Made by a program: the position numbers and the translations under genes | Assembly (NCBI GenBank): GCA_026874595.1 | Contig: CM049308.1 | Coordinates: forward strand, 51,657,624-51,721,623 | DNA from: Sipunculus nudus | Lineage: Eukaryota; Annelida; Sipuncula; Golfingiida; Sipunculidae | Direction of reading: 5' to 3' | Length of the DNA stretch: 64,000 nt | The notes under the pieces: model-generated | Seen by the model: the letters and a program-made list of their open reading frames with translations, nothing else | The model's database searches: none | What the model was told of the DNA's origin: nothing | In this document: one piece after another, positions 45,861 to 56,500 of the stretch | Layout: each line of letters starts with the position of its first letter | Numbering within the stretch: the stretch's first letter is position 1

Positions 45861-47937
45861 GATGAAGGTTTTTTGACGTCATGCATACATACTTTGTGTA
45901 CATAAATTAGGGAACATATCCGCAAAAGATATAGCCCTAGTCATAGCCCTCTCGTACATGCAGAGAATGCTTACTCAGGTTCATGTAAATACGCATGTCT
46001 TCCTCGGACGGATTAGCATGACTTGGTCCTCTTGACGACATGCACACACAATACCACACTAACGGACTTACCTTTATACATATGCCCAGAGGATGTTTAT
46101 GTAAACGTTGTAATATTAGATTAGGATTATATTAGGAACTACATTATCTCTACTATAGGAGTAGGTATACATAATATTAAGAGTTGTTAGTATAATGCAT
46201 AATAAAATTGTATTATAAACAAGGACCCATTATAAATTCACCCATTAGCTTGAGCAATTGCTCGAATTAAAAAAAATGGCTAGTCGACTCTATAGTGTTT
46301 ATCCACAAGTAAGATGGAGAAATACATATAACGATAATCAGAACTGGTGAGGTAACAATTGACACAGGTGTAAGTCCGGTGAAGTAAAGCACGGACAGAG
46401 GCATAAGTTCAAAAATAAGTACGAACGATCAGGTGGAGTTTAAAGATAAAAAGGTCGATTGAATTGTCTATTTCAGTGGAGTGCATGAAGATCAACACAG
46501 CCATACAACATTGAAGATTTAAAAATTGGAAGAGACAAATGTTAAATGTATATAGAAATTGTTGACAAGGGTGTAAATACAAATAAAGCAGGATCGCCGG
46601 AGGCATAGGTTCATATGTTATTTGACAAGCAGAAGAATTAGCTAGGTCAGAAAAGGATCAGAAAGAGAGTCAGGGCATAAAATTATTTCCTATACAGGAT
46701 CAGGCAGCAGTGCAACCAGATTATACCATGGGAGCGAGGGTCGTGGATGCATGTAAAGCAGAGTCATCACGATTAAGAGACGAACAGGTTCAGTGAAATA
46801 AACATTGACAGAGGATCCAGGAACATGCAAAAGAGATGAACCATGTCAGTCAGGTAAGGCTCGGCAATGAAAAAGGCTCAGAGAAGCACAAACTTGACCC
46901 AAATTGGGTCGACAGAGGAGTTTTGTGATTGATAGAGGTCGAATACATATTCAGACAAAGAGGATCACTATGACGTGAGCCAAAGACAGCTATTACAAAC
47001 AAATATTATACACAAAAATATAAATACAAAACTATCAATTATGAACAAGTTTCCACATGGTTGCAAATATTTTGCCTTCAGTTTGATATTTCCTGTCTGA
47101 TGATACTTCTCAAATAATTATTTTCTAAATTGGGAAAGACGCCAATCTTGATGGTGTCCGTGATCTGTCACCGGCCCTCATGTCTCGCGTATCTCCTTGC
47201 GATATGCTAACTTCCGAGGAACGCCGAAAATTTCAACTTGTCACGTCAAAGTGGTGCAGGACGTCAACTAACACATGTTGTGCAGATACGGCTCTTGTTA
47301 ATCCGGCAAGATCTCCGCCCGGTATATCTCCATAAGCAACAGAAAAAGACGGAACGACGTGTGTATATTTACCGTAACCCCCCCCCCCCCCCCTACTAAC
47401 TCAAGCAAAAGAATAATCCCACATACCGTACATCTGCTATGACGATCGCGACGTCCGCGCGCCGGCGAGGCGCCTGAGTTCTCTCTGGCCCGAGGGTGGT
47501 AGCGAAAGGTCATAAAAAATACCCCATCCCCCTAGAATGGGGTCAGGCGAGATGAAACCGGGGCAGACTTACGGAAGGGTCATGTTTACACGCATCCAAT
47601 TGGGGAATTCATTGTGACATTTTGGCGGCGTGTATTAAAAGGTAGGGTGTTTTAGTTCTCAGTGGGTGGCGTTATGCCGGCGAGTGTACAAAGTCACATC
47701 AACTGACTCTCACCATACTCTATATGCCCTCCATCACAGCAACGCCACTAATAACTGACAAGCGATTTGCCGGAAAACCGCCGGAAGATCAGCAACAAGA
47801 AGAGGAGTAAAGAAATTCCCATACACAGGATGAACATAAAAATCATAATCAGTATACGTGCTTTGTTTTATTCATCTTCTAATTCTATTTTCATTCTGAT
47901 TATAAGTCAAGTCGATTAAATATATTTTTATATATAG

Positions 47938-47940
<3 letters not shown>
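45861..47940. other. Intergenic DNA without recognised gene
   Basis: Degenerate phrases such as GACAGAGGCATAAGTTC recur loosely between 46,380 and 46,930 and may be an old tandem repeat. A G+C-rich, CpG-rich patch lies at 47,420-47,520 next to a C-run (47,381-47,393). A single-copy-looking patch lies at 47,130-47,300. No gene recognised. Confidence 0.35.
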
Positions 47941-47944
<4 letters not shown>

Positions 47945-47984
<40 letters not shown>

Positions 47985-48005
47985 ATATATATATACATGT
48001 GTGTG

Positions 48006-48062
<57 letters not shown>
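47945..48062. repeat. Pair of (TA)n microsatellites
   Basis: TA runs at 47945-47978 and 48009-48062 separated by TA/TG-rich sequence. Confidence 0.95.
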
Positions 48063-48065
<3 letters not shown>

Positions 48066-48679
48066 TGAGTGGATTGAATAATGACTGTATTACTATGGTT
48101 TTATTGTAAGCTAGAAATCTGTAATAAAAACAAAGAACCAACGTATGATTATGCTAAAATTCTACATTGATATACCAATATATTCCTTAATCCTTTATAT
48201 TTACAGCTAATATTCATAGGTAAATGGTCGTTTTAAGTTCTGGTTTCTTGAAAGTATATTTAAATATAGGTATAAATATTCATACATGCATAAAAAAGCA
48301 GATCAATACTCTTTTAATTAATAACATTGGGCTTTTTAAAGACCATATTATGTAATTATACCGTTGGATCTGTTACATTTATGGTTAAATAACTAAAAGT
48401 CCTCATGCGTATACACGACCACATTAGTTGCCCCACTAAATTAGATCATAACCGTGAAATATAGGCAAGGGGTTGGTTGACATCAATTGATAAAACTGAC
48501 TCTAATTAAGCATCGATCAGTCCATAAAGCCTCCAGTATCGTCATTGAGAGAACAATCAAACGCAGTTATCATAATTATTATCATTAATTTGTTCCGTAG
48601 GAACGAAAATCATGGTTAATAAATATTATATTTTAGGGAACATATAAAAACTTATATACTCAATTAAGGCGGAGGTCTG
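48063..48679. other. AT-rich DNA, nothing recognised
   Basis: No gene or repeat unit seen. Confidence 0.4.
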
Positions 48680-48696
48680 TACATATATATATATAT

Positions 48697-48728
<32 letters not shown>

Positions 48729-48749
48729 CATGTACGCGCTGCAGTCTAT

Positions 48750-48790
<41 letters not shown>
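48680..48790. repeat. (TA)n cluster
   Basis: Three interrupted TA runs, the longest at 48753-48790. Confidence 0.95.
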
Positions 48791-48793
<3 letters not shown>

Positions 48794-49365
48794 TGTGTGT
48801 TTATTTTAAAAAGTCAAGATAGAAATTTCGAAAGAAAACTTTATATTTAAGCAAGAATAAGCTAGATTTTTGATACATTTGACATTTTTAATACTGAAAA
48901 CCAAAGAAACAGTTTCAGACACAAAAACAAAGCATTAATAAAAAATAAGAATTAAAAAGTGTCAATTATTACAATTATTTAACTATTTATCAATATTTCC
49001 GCGTGAGTGATTCAATATCTGCAGTTTCTTATAGTTTTCTCATGATAAATTCATAAATAACTTTCCCAGGATATATCTCTTTCTTTGTACGAATTAATCC
49101 AGACGAAGAAGCACAGCAATCGGACTTGGTGTAAACATGAACGGTATCTTTGTTTTTGAAAAATAATTGCATATTTTTTCATGTATATGGCAGATATTTA
49201 GTGTCTGGAAAGTTTATTCTAAATAAATATATGCCATAAACAATAGGGGGGGGGCGCGATGGCCGTGGATTACTGGGGCACGCTCTGGCTACACCCCTGT
49301 ATTATATATGTGTGTGTATGTATGTATGTATGTGTGTATATATAATATAAATTTTAGTATAATAA

Positions 49366-49411
<46 letters not shown>

Positions 49412-49790
49412 ACATCATATATATTAATTAAACATTAATATGTTGACTCTGTCTACACAAAGATTGGATTATTTTCATTTTATACATAGGTTGAGTCCTA
49501 TTTCTTATCTGATTTTATCTTCTTATAGGAAGCTCTCTGGATTTCAGGTTTATATTTATACACGTTGCAAGGAAGTATCCAGGTCATAACCTGCATGCCT
49601 GTCATGACCGGGCTCGGGACTGGTGCCACTTCGTAGTCCAATAATCTGTACGTCCTATACACGTACTGGAATGTCGACAATGATGCAAAGTGAATTCTGA
49701 GGGCAGGGTCATTTCCAATATTTTCACATTAATCCTGAGATATTTCACTTTATTTTTTAAAGTGGCAACTGCAGCGCCACCTGACGGTAA
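48791..49790. other. AT-rich DNA with a (TA)n run
   Basis: (TA)n at 49370-49409 and a G-run at 49246-49253. The following GGCGCGATGGCCGTGGATTA vaguely recalls a tRNA-derived SINE head, but no B box follows. No gene recognised. Confidence 0.4.
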
Positions 49791-49803
49791 CTGTGTTTCA
49801 CAG

Positions 49804-50372
49804 CAGAGAACGGTTTGTTACTCTTATTTAGGGCCTATATAATTATAAGGCCCTCCGTGTCTTTATACTTTCCGAGACTGAAAGTGTCAGATATTACAAA
49901 ATGTTCAGTTATGCCAAGAGTACCAACAAACAATTTTATTCTGTTGATAGTTCAAGTTCGAAATAATGCACGGGAAGGAGAAGCTAGTAGTTATAATGAC
50001 TATATATTGCCACACAGGCACTCTCCACTGGCACGACAGCGTTCGGTAGTTTCTAGAGGTTATAAGGAAACCGGAGGACCTGGAGAAAACATTGCATGCA
50101 CAGACCTTGGAGGGGCCACTATACATCCCATGCACACTCAAATTCACACCGGAGTAACAGGTCATATTATACCCCCTGACCAGTTTATATACCCGGATAT
50201 AATTTGGCCTAGGCCAGAGTATACCATGCCATGGGTATATTCTGGCCTAAAGTCTGTTTTATATACCCCTCCAGTCCACTTTATATACCCATCACACAAA
50301 CTGTTTGTATCATGCCAGATGCGGAGATCCATATATAATATCTGGGTTTTTTTTATCACCACGCATTATTAA
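49804..50372 (+). CDS. Longest open frame in the window, unrecognised; possible exon
   Basis: The phase is open from 49,791 to TAA at 50370-50372. An acceptor-like TGTGTTTCACAG ends at 49,803, giving about 189 codons. The first half has mixed codon use and encodes a hydrophilic, probably disordered stretch (SPLARQRSVVSRG, KETGGPGENIACTD). The second half (from about 50,160) coincides with the GGTATA/CTGGCC repeat cluster and encodes proline/tyrosine-rich repeats (YPDIIWPRPEYTMPW, YTPPVHFIYPS). There is no domain and no clear start codon. The repeat-derived half makes a real gene doubtful. Confidence 0.2.
50160..50295 (-). repeat. Cluster of GGGGTATAA / CTGGCCTA motifs, minus orientation
   Basis: On the minus strand the phrases CAGGGGGTATAATATGACC, GGGTATATAAACTGG, TCTGGCCTAGGCC and GGGGTATATAAAACAGAC follow one another, each pairing a GGTATAWA with a CTGGCC- or CTGG-type word. 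The same vocabulary occurs on the plus strand at 50,895-51,055. Confidence 0.55.
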
Positions 50373-50894
50373 TCATCAGATTAATAGGATTAAGAGCTAC
50401 ACCAAAGCATGGATCATTCATCCATATGTATATATCATGATATGTGAATTTGTGATTAATTCAGACACTGTCACGACAAAACTTACAAAATTAGTTTGAT
50501 ACAAAAAGCTATAGCAAATAACATGTTTAGTAACTTCCTTAACCTATAATCTATCCAATTGAAACTACATTAACACCGTACTTTTATATATTTATTTTAA
50601 TTTTATACATCATGTTACTATGCTCAGCTATAGAGGTATACCTCATATAAATATAATCTAAATGTGGATATGTTGTTGTATAGGTGAAATTAAATGGGAG
50701 TCTTATATTAGCTGATGATATAATTAATGAAAATCCAGAGACATAATACTGTTATGTAGCAATGCGAATCTACTCACTAACATACCGATCGCCTTAGATT
50801 TCATAAACTTACACCCCATAATTACATTAAATTAATAAATTCTGACAGAAGGTAAGTCATTTTTATAAGATATAAAGCACTGTTATTAAAAGCA

Positions 50895-51055
50895 ACAGGG
50901 GGTATAATCTGGCCTAAGGAGGTATAAATGGACTATAGGAGAAATTATACAGAGGGGTATATATATAATCTAGCCTATAGCCCAGGTATGGTTTGGGCTG
51001 TAGGTTTGAGTATACCCGGGTATACAATCAAGGGGGGCTATTCTGGCTTGCTACA
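50895..51055 (+). repeat. Cluster of GGGGTATAA / CTGGCCTA motifs, plus orientation
   Basis: CAGGGGGTATAATCTGGCCT, GGAGGTATAAATGGAC, GAGGGGTATATATATAATC, TAGCCTATAGCCC and ACCCGGGTATAC. It is the opposed partner of the 50,160-50,295 cluster, about 600 bp away. Confidence 0.55.
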
Positions 51056-51090
51056 CCGGGAATCGAATCCCGCTGGCAAGCTCACCATGG
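51045..51090 (-). other. tRNA-like T-arm, probable SINE fragment
   Basis: On the minus strand, CGGGATTCGATTCCCGG is a perfect five-base-pair T-arm with a canonical B box, enclosed by GCTTGC/GCAAGC arms. No A box lies at tRNA distance upstream, so this is a SINE or tRNA relic. Confidence 0.45.
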
Positions 51091-51257
51091 ATGCCTCCTA
51101 CTCATGCATGAACATTTCTCTAATTTATCTTCCACAAGCGATTATCATTATGCCTTTAAAGAAACAACGAAAATAATCTGGAAAATATAATGATGACAAT
51201 GCATAATAAAGACGGCGTTATTAATTGAAAGCTTTTTAGATGCATAAATACATCCAC

Positions 51258-51298
51258 CGCCCCCCCCACCCCCCCCCCCCTCTCTCTCTCTCTCTCTC
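51258..51298. repeat. C-tract and (TC)n
   Basis: Interrupted poly-C followed by (TC)n. Confidence 0.9.
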
Positions 51299-51419
51299 CA
51301 AATAATTCTAAATGTATTATTATATTTACCTATTATAAACTACGTTCTCAATTAAAAGTTTCCTTTGACAAGAATTTTTTTTCAGTTTTGTTAAAAATCG
51401 GTATTATATATGAATTAGA

Positions 51420-52120
51420 TTAACTGAAGCGTAAACTGAAAACAGAAAACAAGATGAGAAAAAACTGTGAGCTGACTCAGCTTTGAATCTGAAACATCAT
51501 AACTGACGCGGCAGAAGTCAGCAGCTCTCCCAGTCAAATTTTCGCTAGAACAGGCTACACAAATACTACGGGCATCGCGAGCGGTGAGAGTGTGCAATTT
51601 ATCAGGACAACACAAACACACCGACAATAACCCGGCCGGAGCGGGACAGGAGCATTTCTGCCAGGACGGGCAGATTATATTTAAGGCAAATAAAATTATA
51701 CTTCTTGTCTTCCTGTCTGTGAAATAAAACACCGCCGAGACATCCCGGATGGATTAAATGTTGGCCGCAAGCGGCGGAGAGGAATTCATCACAGCACATC
51801 GCGTGCTTACTCCGGCCGCTGTCAGACCAGTTTTGGCCACGGCTTGTTCCAAAAGGCACCAGTAAATCGAGAAATTGTATTCTCGTGTTTGCTTTCATTT
51901 GTGGCGAAAGACGATGAGGAAAAGCTACTAGAGCTATTGATTAGGAACCAAAGTTTATTAGGCCTTGCGTCCTGGCGTTTCCCGGCGAATTTGTCCCCTT
52001 TCTGAGTTGCTCGTCCCTTTGGGTCAAACAAGTTGATGAGTCCAAATATGATCTGTGACTGGCTATCATTACGGCATGGAACAGGAAACAAGCACTTGTG
52101 TCACGGTACTTTCACTTTTT
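51420..52120. promoter_or_regulatory. Candidate conserved block
   Basis: About 0.7 kb of balanced-composition, non-repetitive DNA. It includes TGTTTGCTTTCATTTGTGGC (51,885), GCTATTGATTAGGAACCAAAG (near 51,933), GTTTATTAGGCC and CCTTTGGGTCAAACAAG. Three minus-strand frames of 89-105 codons overlap in conflicting phases with no family motif. Regulatory DNA is the better reading, but unrecognised exons cannot be excluded. Confidence 0.3.
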
Positions 52121-52357
52121 GCTTCTGATGTGATGAGAAAATTAATGGGCATCCACAATATCCTGGTTGTTGATATAGAAAGCGACAAATGATACAACTA
52201 TATGTAATTGAAACAAACATTGCGGTTTCATCTCCGTTCATAACACGGGAAGTATAAAAGTAAACGATAATTCTGTCCGATGATACTTGTTTAATACATA
52301 AAATCTGGTCTCCATATGTTCGCTCTGTATAACAAATATACAGACTGATGAGGTAAG

Positions 52358-52360
<3 letters not shown>

Positions 52361-52432
<72 letters not shown>

Positions 52433-52443
52433 ATATATATATA
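52361..52443. repeat. (TA)n microsatellite
   Basis: A TA run of about 63 bp plus a short extension across a GTGTGTG interruption, in a very AT-rich stretch continuing to 52,580. Confidence 0.95.
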
Positions 52444-52742
52444 GATATTATTTACTATATATTCTATAAATATTTTATATACTATATTTATGAATTATTT
52501 TATATATATATTTTATATCTAATATATTATATATTAATATATATATATATAATAAATATATAATATATATTACATTTCTTGTATTTAATATGTATTTATA
52601 TTTATATAAGTTGGGTATATTGGACTTCTGTCAAATTTATACAGTGGATTAATTTTGTTCTGAATATTTCATTAAATAATTTATTTTCGGATGAGTTCCT
52701 AAGAAAATTCTTATCTAAATATGTAATTTATATAGATATGTA

Positions 52743-52830
52743 TATAATTTATAATTTTTCTTGTTGATCAATTTATATTAGACAAATGTGAAATGTAGAT
52801 AATGCCTAAATATACGCCTAAATATTCTTT

Positions 52831-52866
<36 letters not shown>

Positions 52867-52935
52867 ATTCTAAATTTTTGTTGTAGATCAATTTATATTT
52901 AATAAATGTGTAATGTGGATAATGCCTAAATATAC
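52743..52935 (+). repeat. Direct duplication flanking a (TA)n run
   Basis: A segment of about 75 bp (ATAATTTATAATTTTTCTTG ... AATGCCTAAATATACGC) occurs at about 52,745 and again at about 52,863. The period is about 118 bp, with (TA)n at 52,840-52,864 between the copies. Confidence 0.75.
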
Positions 52936-53259
52936 GCAAGCATGTACTCCGAAATTTGCATAATTATACGGCAAAGACTGTCTCATTAAAATCTTTATTT
53001 GTGTTCCATGATGTCGCATGAAAACAAATGTATAATTATGTAAAGGATCTAAAAATATTATGAAAGATGGACAATTCGTTTTCCATGGTATTAAGTATAA
53101 TATTAAGAAGTAGAAGAAGATGAAGAAGAATAATTATAGAAGAAGAGTATTTAAAATACTATCAACAAAAAAAATTTGTACACATTTTGTAAGCATTTTT
53201 GGATAAAAAAAATACAGATTTATTCAATATCAAAAACTGTTAAAAAAAACTAGTCCACG

Positions 53260-53640
53260 ATGAGATATTTAGGAGTTAGGGTAGTATTTGCGTGTTGGAA
53301 GTCCCTCCGTGTAACACGATCCTTCGCATATCGTGATCACGTGGTCCCTGAGGGGCTATGAGTTTCGTGATGTCACACACAAGGCGAGGTAACCGGACAC
53401 AAGCCGTTTCTAATTTGATCAAAGGAGACCACAGGTCAAACCTTACACATGCACGCGTAACCGTGACCTAACGCGGGAGGTCGCACGAACGCTCTTTGAT
53501 TTCCTGTGACGCATGCCCAGTGGCTGCATGACCGATCAATTCGGGGTCAAATTCTATTACTTTCACGATGATCTTCCACTTAACGTTACAACTTAATATC
53601 TCCCATCGATGATTAAATTCGAAAATATGACCCTTTGCGT
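53260..53640. promoter_or_regulatory. Candidate regulatory block with TCF/LEF-like sites
   Basis: Balanced composition and non-repetitive. It has the palindrome TTTGATCAAA (53414-53423), which contains a TCF/LEF-type GATCAAAG, a second site CTTTGAT (53494-53500), the E-box-type ATCACGTGGT near 53,337 and GTGACCTAACGCG. Function is inferred from the motifs. Confidence 0.3.
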
Positions 53641-53774
53641 TATATCTTTTCAAACTATTTCATGTATGGAATTATGCAGATATTAGTATTTTATTTTTGT
53701 AAGTGATATTTGCTACGATTTTATTTTAATAATTATGACTCAATGTTCTAAATTATTATAACACCAAATCAATT

Positions 53775-55105
53775 TTAAGCTCAGCTGACTGTACGTCAAC
53801 TGAGCTATAGTGATCGGTCAGCGTCCGCCCGTCCGTCTGTCTGTCTGTTAGACTGGCACGTTTTGATATGTTGCACCAGAAAACTGCAACTAAATATCCA
53901 GGGAGGTCAATTAAAATCTCCTTGGAAACCCGAAATTAGGTCACTGTGACCTATATTCTCCGAGCTATAGGGCTTGTAAGTACACCCCAGAATAATTTTA
54001 AAAAATTGATACAAAACCTCATGTATCTTGATAAGTAATGCATGGATTACCCTGCATCTTGCCTTGAATACTGACTATGACCATTTTAGTTAGTTCCCAA
54101 AAACTGGTGGCGCCACCTGTATTTGTTTTTTTATTTTTACGATTTTTGTCTGTTTTTCAGACCATTTAATGACAGCAATTATGTCAGTTTCTCGACTGTG
54201 GTTTCATCTGGTTTCCCGAAACCTGATGTGTTGGTTTATTATGACTGATTTCTTCAGTTCCTGAAGACTGGTGGCGCCACCTTTTTTTCTATTTTTAATG
54301 ATTTTTAACCTTTATTTTGAGACTGCCAAATTACACTGATACTATCAGATTTGCAACTGTGGTTTCATCTGTGTCCTGAACCTTGTGTGTTATTGGGGGC
54401 CTGTTTGAATAAGTTGATGCCCTATGGAGTAATCACGTTGTCCATCCGTCCGTCTGTCCATCTGTTCGTCTTTCTGTATGTCCGTCAAATTTGTTTTCTG
54501 GTGATAACTCCATTTTTGATCGACATATTAATTTCAAACTTGAATTATATATGGCCAAACTCTAAAGAAATTTTTTAGGGTCATGAGGTAAAAGGTCAAG
54601 GTCACAGGATCCACTTCTTCAAAAAGATTGTGGATGCATTTAAGCCAAACTTTTCTTCCCAAACATTTTATCTTCCACATTTGCTTACCTGCCAATAGCG
54701 AAAGAAAATTTTGGGTTTGGGGGTCCCAAGGTCAAAGGTCAAGGTCACAGAGGCCATCTGTCCACATATTTGTTTCAAAATGATAGCTCCAGTTTGGAAT
54801 GACAAAGAGATATCAAACTTGTTTTGATTTGAAAAATTAAAAATTTTTATTATTTTTAACGCCCTCTTATTTCAATAATTAATCTCAATGTGTTTTATTC
54901 TACTTTGATCAACTCATCTCCACTTTCTTTCTTTTCTTTATAATTTACATGCATATTACAGCCACTTAGTTCAGATACTAATACAAATATGTAATCATGA
55001 GAGGCTAACTGTTGCCACATTTCCATATGTTAGGTTTTTATAAAAAAAAATATTTTCATAATCGATTTCATCTGAGCGCCGTGACCAACAAGTCCCTTGT
55101 TTAAA
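53775..55105 (+). repeat. Family A dispersed repeat, complete copy
   Basis: 5' hairpin at 53778-53806 (AGCTCAGCTGAC and GTCAACTGAGCT), GTCCGTCTGTCTGTC block, AAATCTCCTTGGAAACC, GTCACTGTGACCTATATTCT, and two GGTGGCGCCACCT cores (near 54,108 and 54,270). AGGTCA triplets occur at 54586-54604 and 54729-54747, 143 bp apart. The 3' end is ATCTGAGCGCCGTGACC ... CCCTTGTTT near 55,070-55,102. Same order and ends as the 6.1-kb copy. Noncoding. Confidence 0.75.
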
Positions 55106-56330
55106 ACTTTATACATTATATTTAAGTAGCGATATGAATGTGCAAAGACTCATTATGAAATGTTTATTTTTGTACATATTACGCGTGAAAATAAATGAAA
55201 ACTTTCATGAAAAAAAAAATATTTTCCCAGTTCACATAACTTAAGTATGTGTATATGTGTATATGTGTGTGTACACTTCTGTGATAATGTGCCATGTTTA
55301 AATAAATCTGTTTTATATGACCTTTGACCTGTTTTGGTGTCACTTGTCTATCTTGTTATTGGCATTTGATTATGAACCGTATTGACACAAACACTCAGGA
55401 CTGATGGACACGCTACTGTTTTCTCCGTTACAGCACATGTTAGATTAACGAAAACATTGATTATTAACACATATAGATTGTGGCCATGTATTTGAGTATG
55501 TGCTTGTTAAACAAATCTTGAACCAGAGAGCATATCTTCTGCTGAGCATGGTCACGTTTCAAAATCTGAACTGGCCTGGCAAATACCGCGAGATCACGAA
55601 GTGGTCATGTGATATGTCTCCCGTGTGAGGTTATGAAAATCACCAATCGCTGAGTAAGCAAAAAAGCCATCCTGTAATATCCGTATATGCAAATAAGTAG
55701 CGACTGACTGGGTAAATTAAGTCAATGTGGAATCGATACGCCAAGGAATAGCCATATCTGCCATATATGCATGTATATACGTCGACGGAAGCATTTCTCT
55801 CCAGTGACTTCTTGAAAAAATATTGACATGGATGGGAACAAACAGAGACAGAGAAAAAGGTCTCATTAGAGAAATTATCGTCATCCCATCGTAACAGGCC
55901 ATATACTTAGTTGCCTATATACTAGTATATACTCAATTTTTCTTTACACTAATTTTACAAAATCGAGACGGTAACGAAACTCTGTCGTATATAGAAAGTT
56001 TAAATTTAATCAATTCATGCAATATAATACAGTGATATATAATGATATATAATTTAATATAATATAATAATTACATAACAATATAAAGAATACAAAAAAT
56101 AAAGCAGTAAAACCTAAGAAACGCTGAGTGTATACGCATGTGCAAGAGTGAATATCATGTGTGCCATATAGGGGTGAATCAGTGGTATTTGCCTTTAGGC
56201 CTAGTCATTATGTAATGGTCACTGATTTGATAAAATTACTATAATGTCATTCGGAGATTAATACAAATGATTCGCGAAGTCATCAATCATACAAAGCAAA
56301 ACAAAAAACAAACCCAAGCAGTGTTTACGA
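55106..56330. other. Intergenic DNA without recognised gene
   Basis: Mostly AT-rich. A patch at 55,545-55,710 is less AT-rich. No repeat family or coding exon recognised. Confidence 0.35.
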
Positions 56331-56342
56331 CAACAGCAAAAA

Positions 56343-56500
56343 CGGTCACGTGACCGGACTCGACGTGTTTTGATAGACTAACTCATGCTTCTGCTGGTAA
56401 TTGCAATTACGGGGTCGTTGATTGGATTGCAAATTAATTTGGTGAACGACGTGCAATTGCACTTTTAATTAGCAGAGGGCCATCCGAGCGCTTAATTAAC
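56343..56500. promoter_or_regulatory. Palindrome cluster, candidate enhancer
   Basis: Five perfect palindromes lie within 157 bp: CGGTCACGTGACCG (56343-56356), TAATTGCAATTA (56398-56409), AAATTAATTT (56431-56440), GTGCAATTGCAC (56451-56462) and TTAATTAA (56492-56499). A TTTTAATTAG site lies near 56,464. The first carries a bHLH-type CACGTG; the others carry back-to-back homeodomain-type TAAT/ATTA half-sites. There is no coding frame. Enhancer function is inferred. Confidence 0.4.

Noticed and set aside
49246-49300. SINE head at GGCGCGATGGCCGTGG
   Set aside because: Only a vague A-box resemblance, with no B box downstream.
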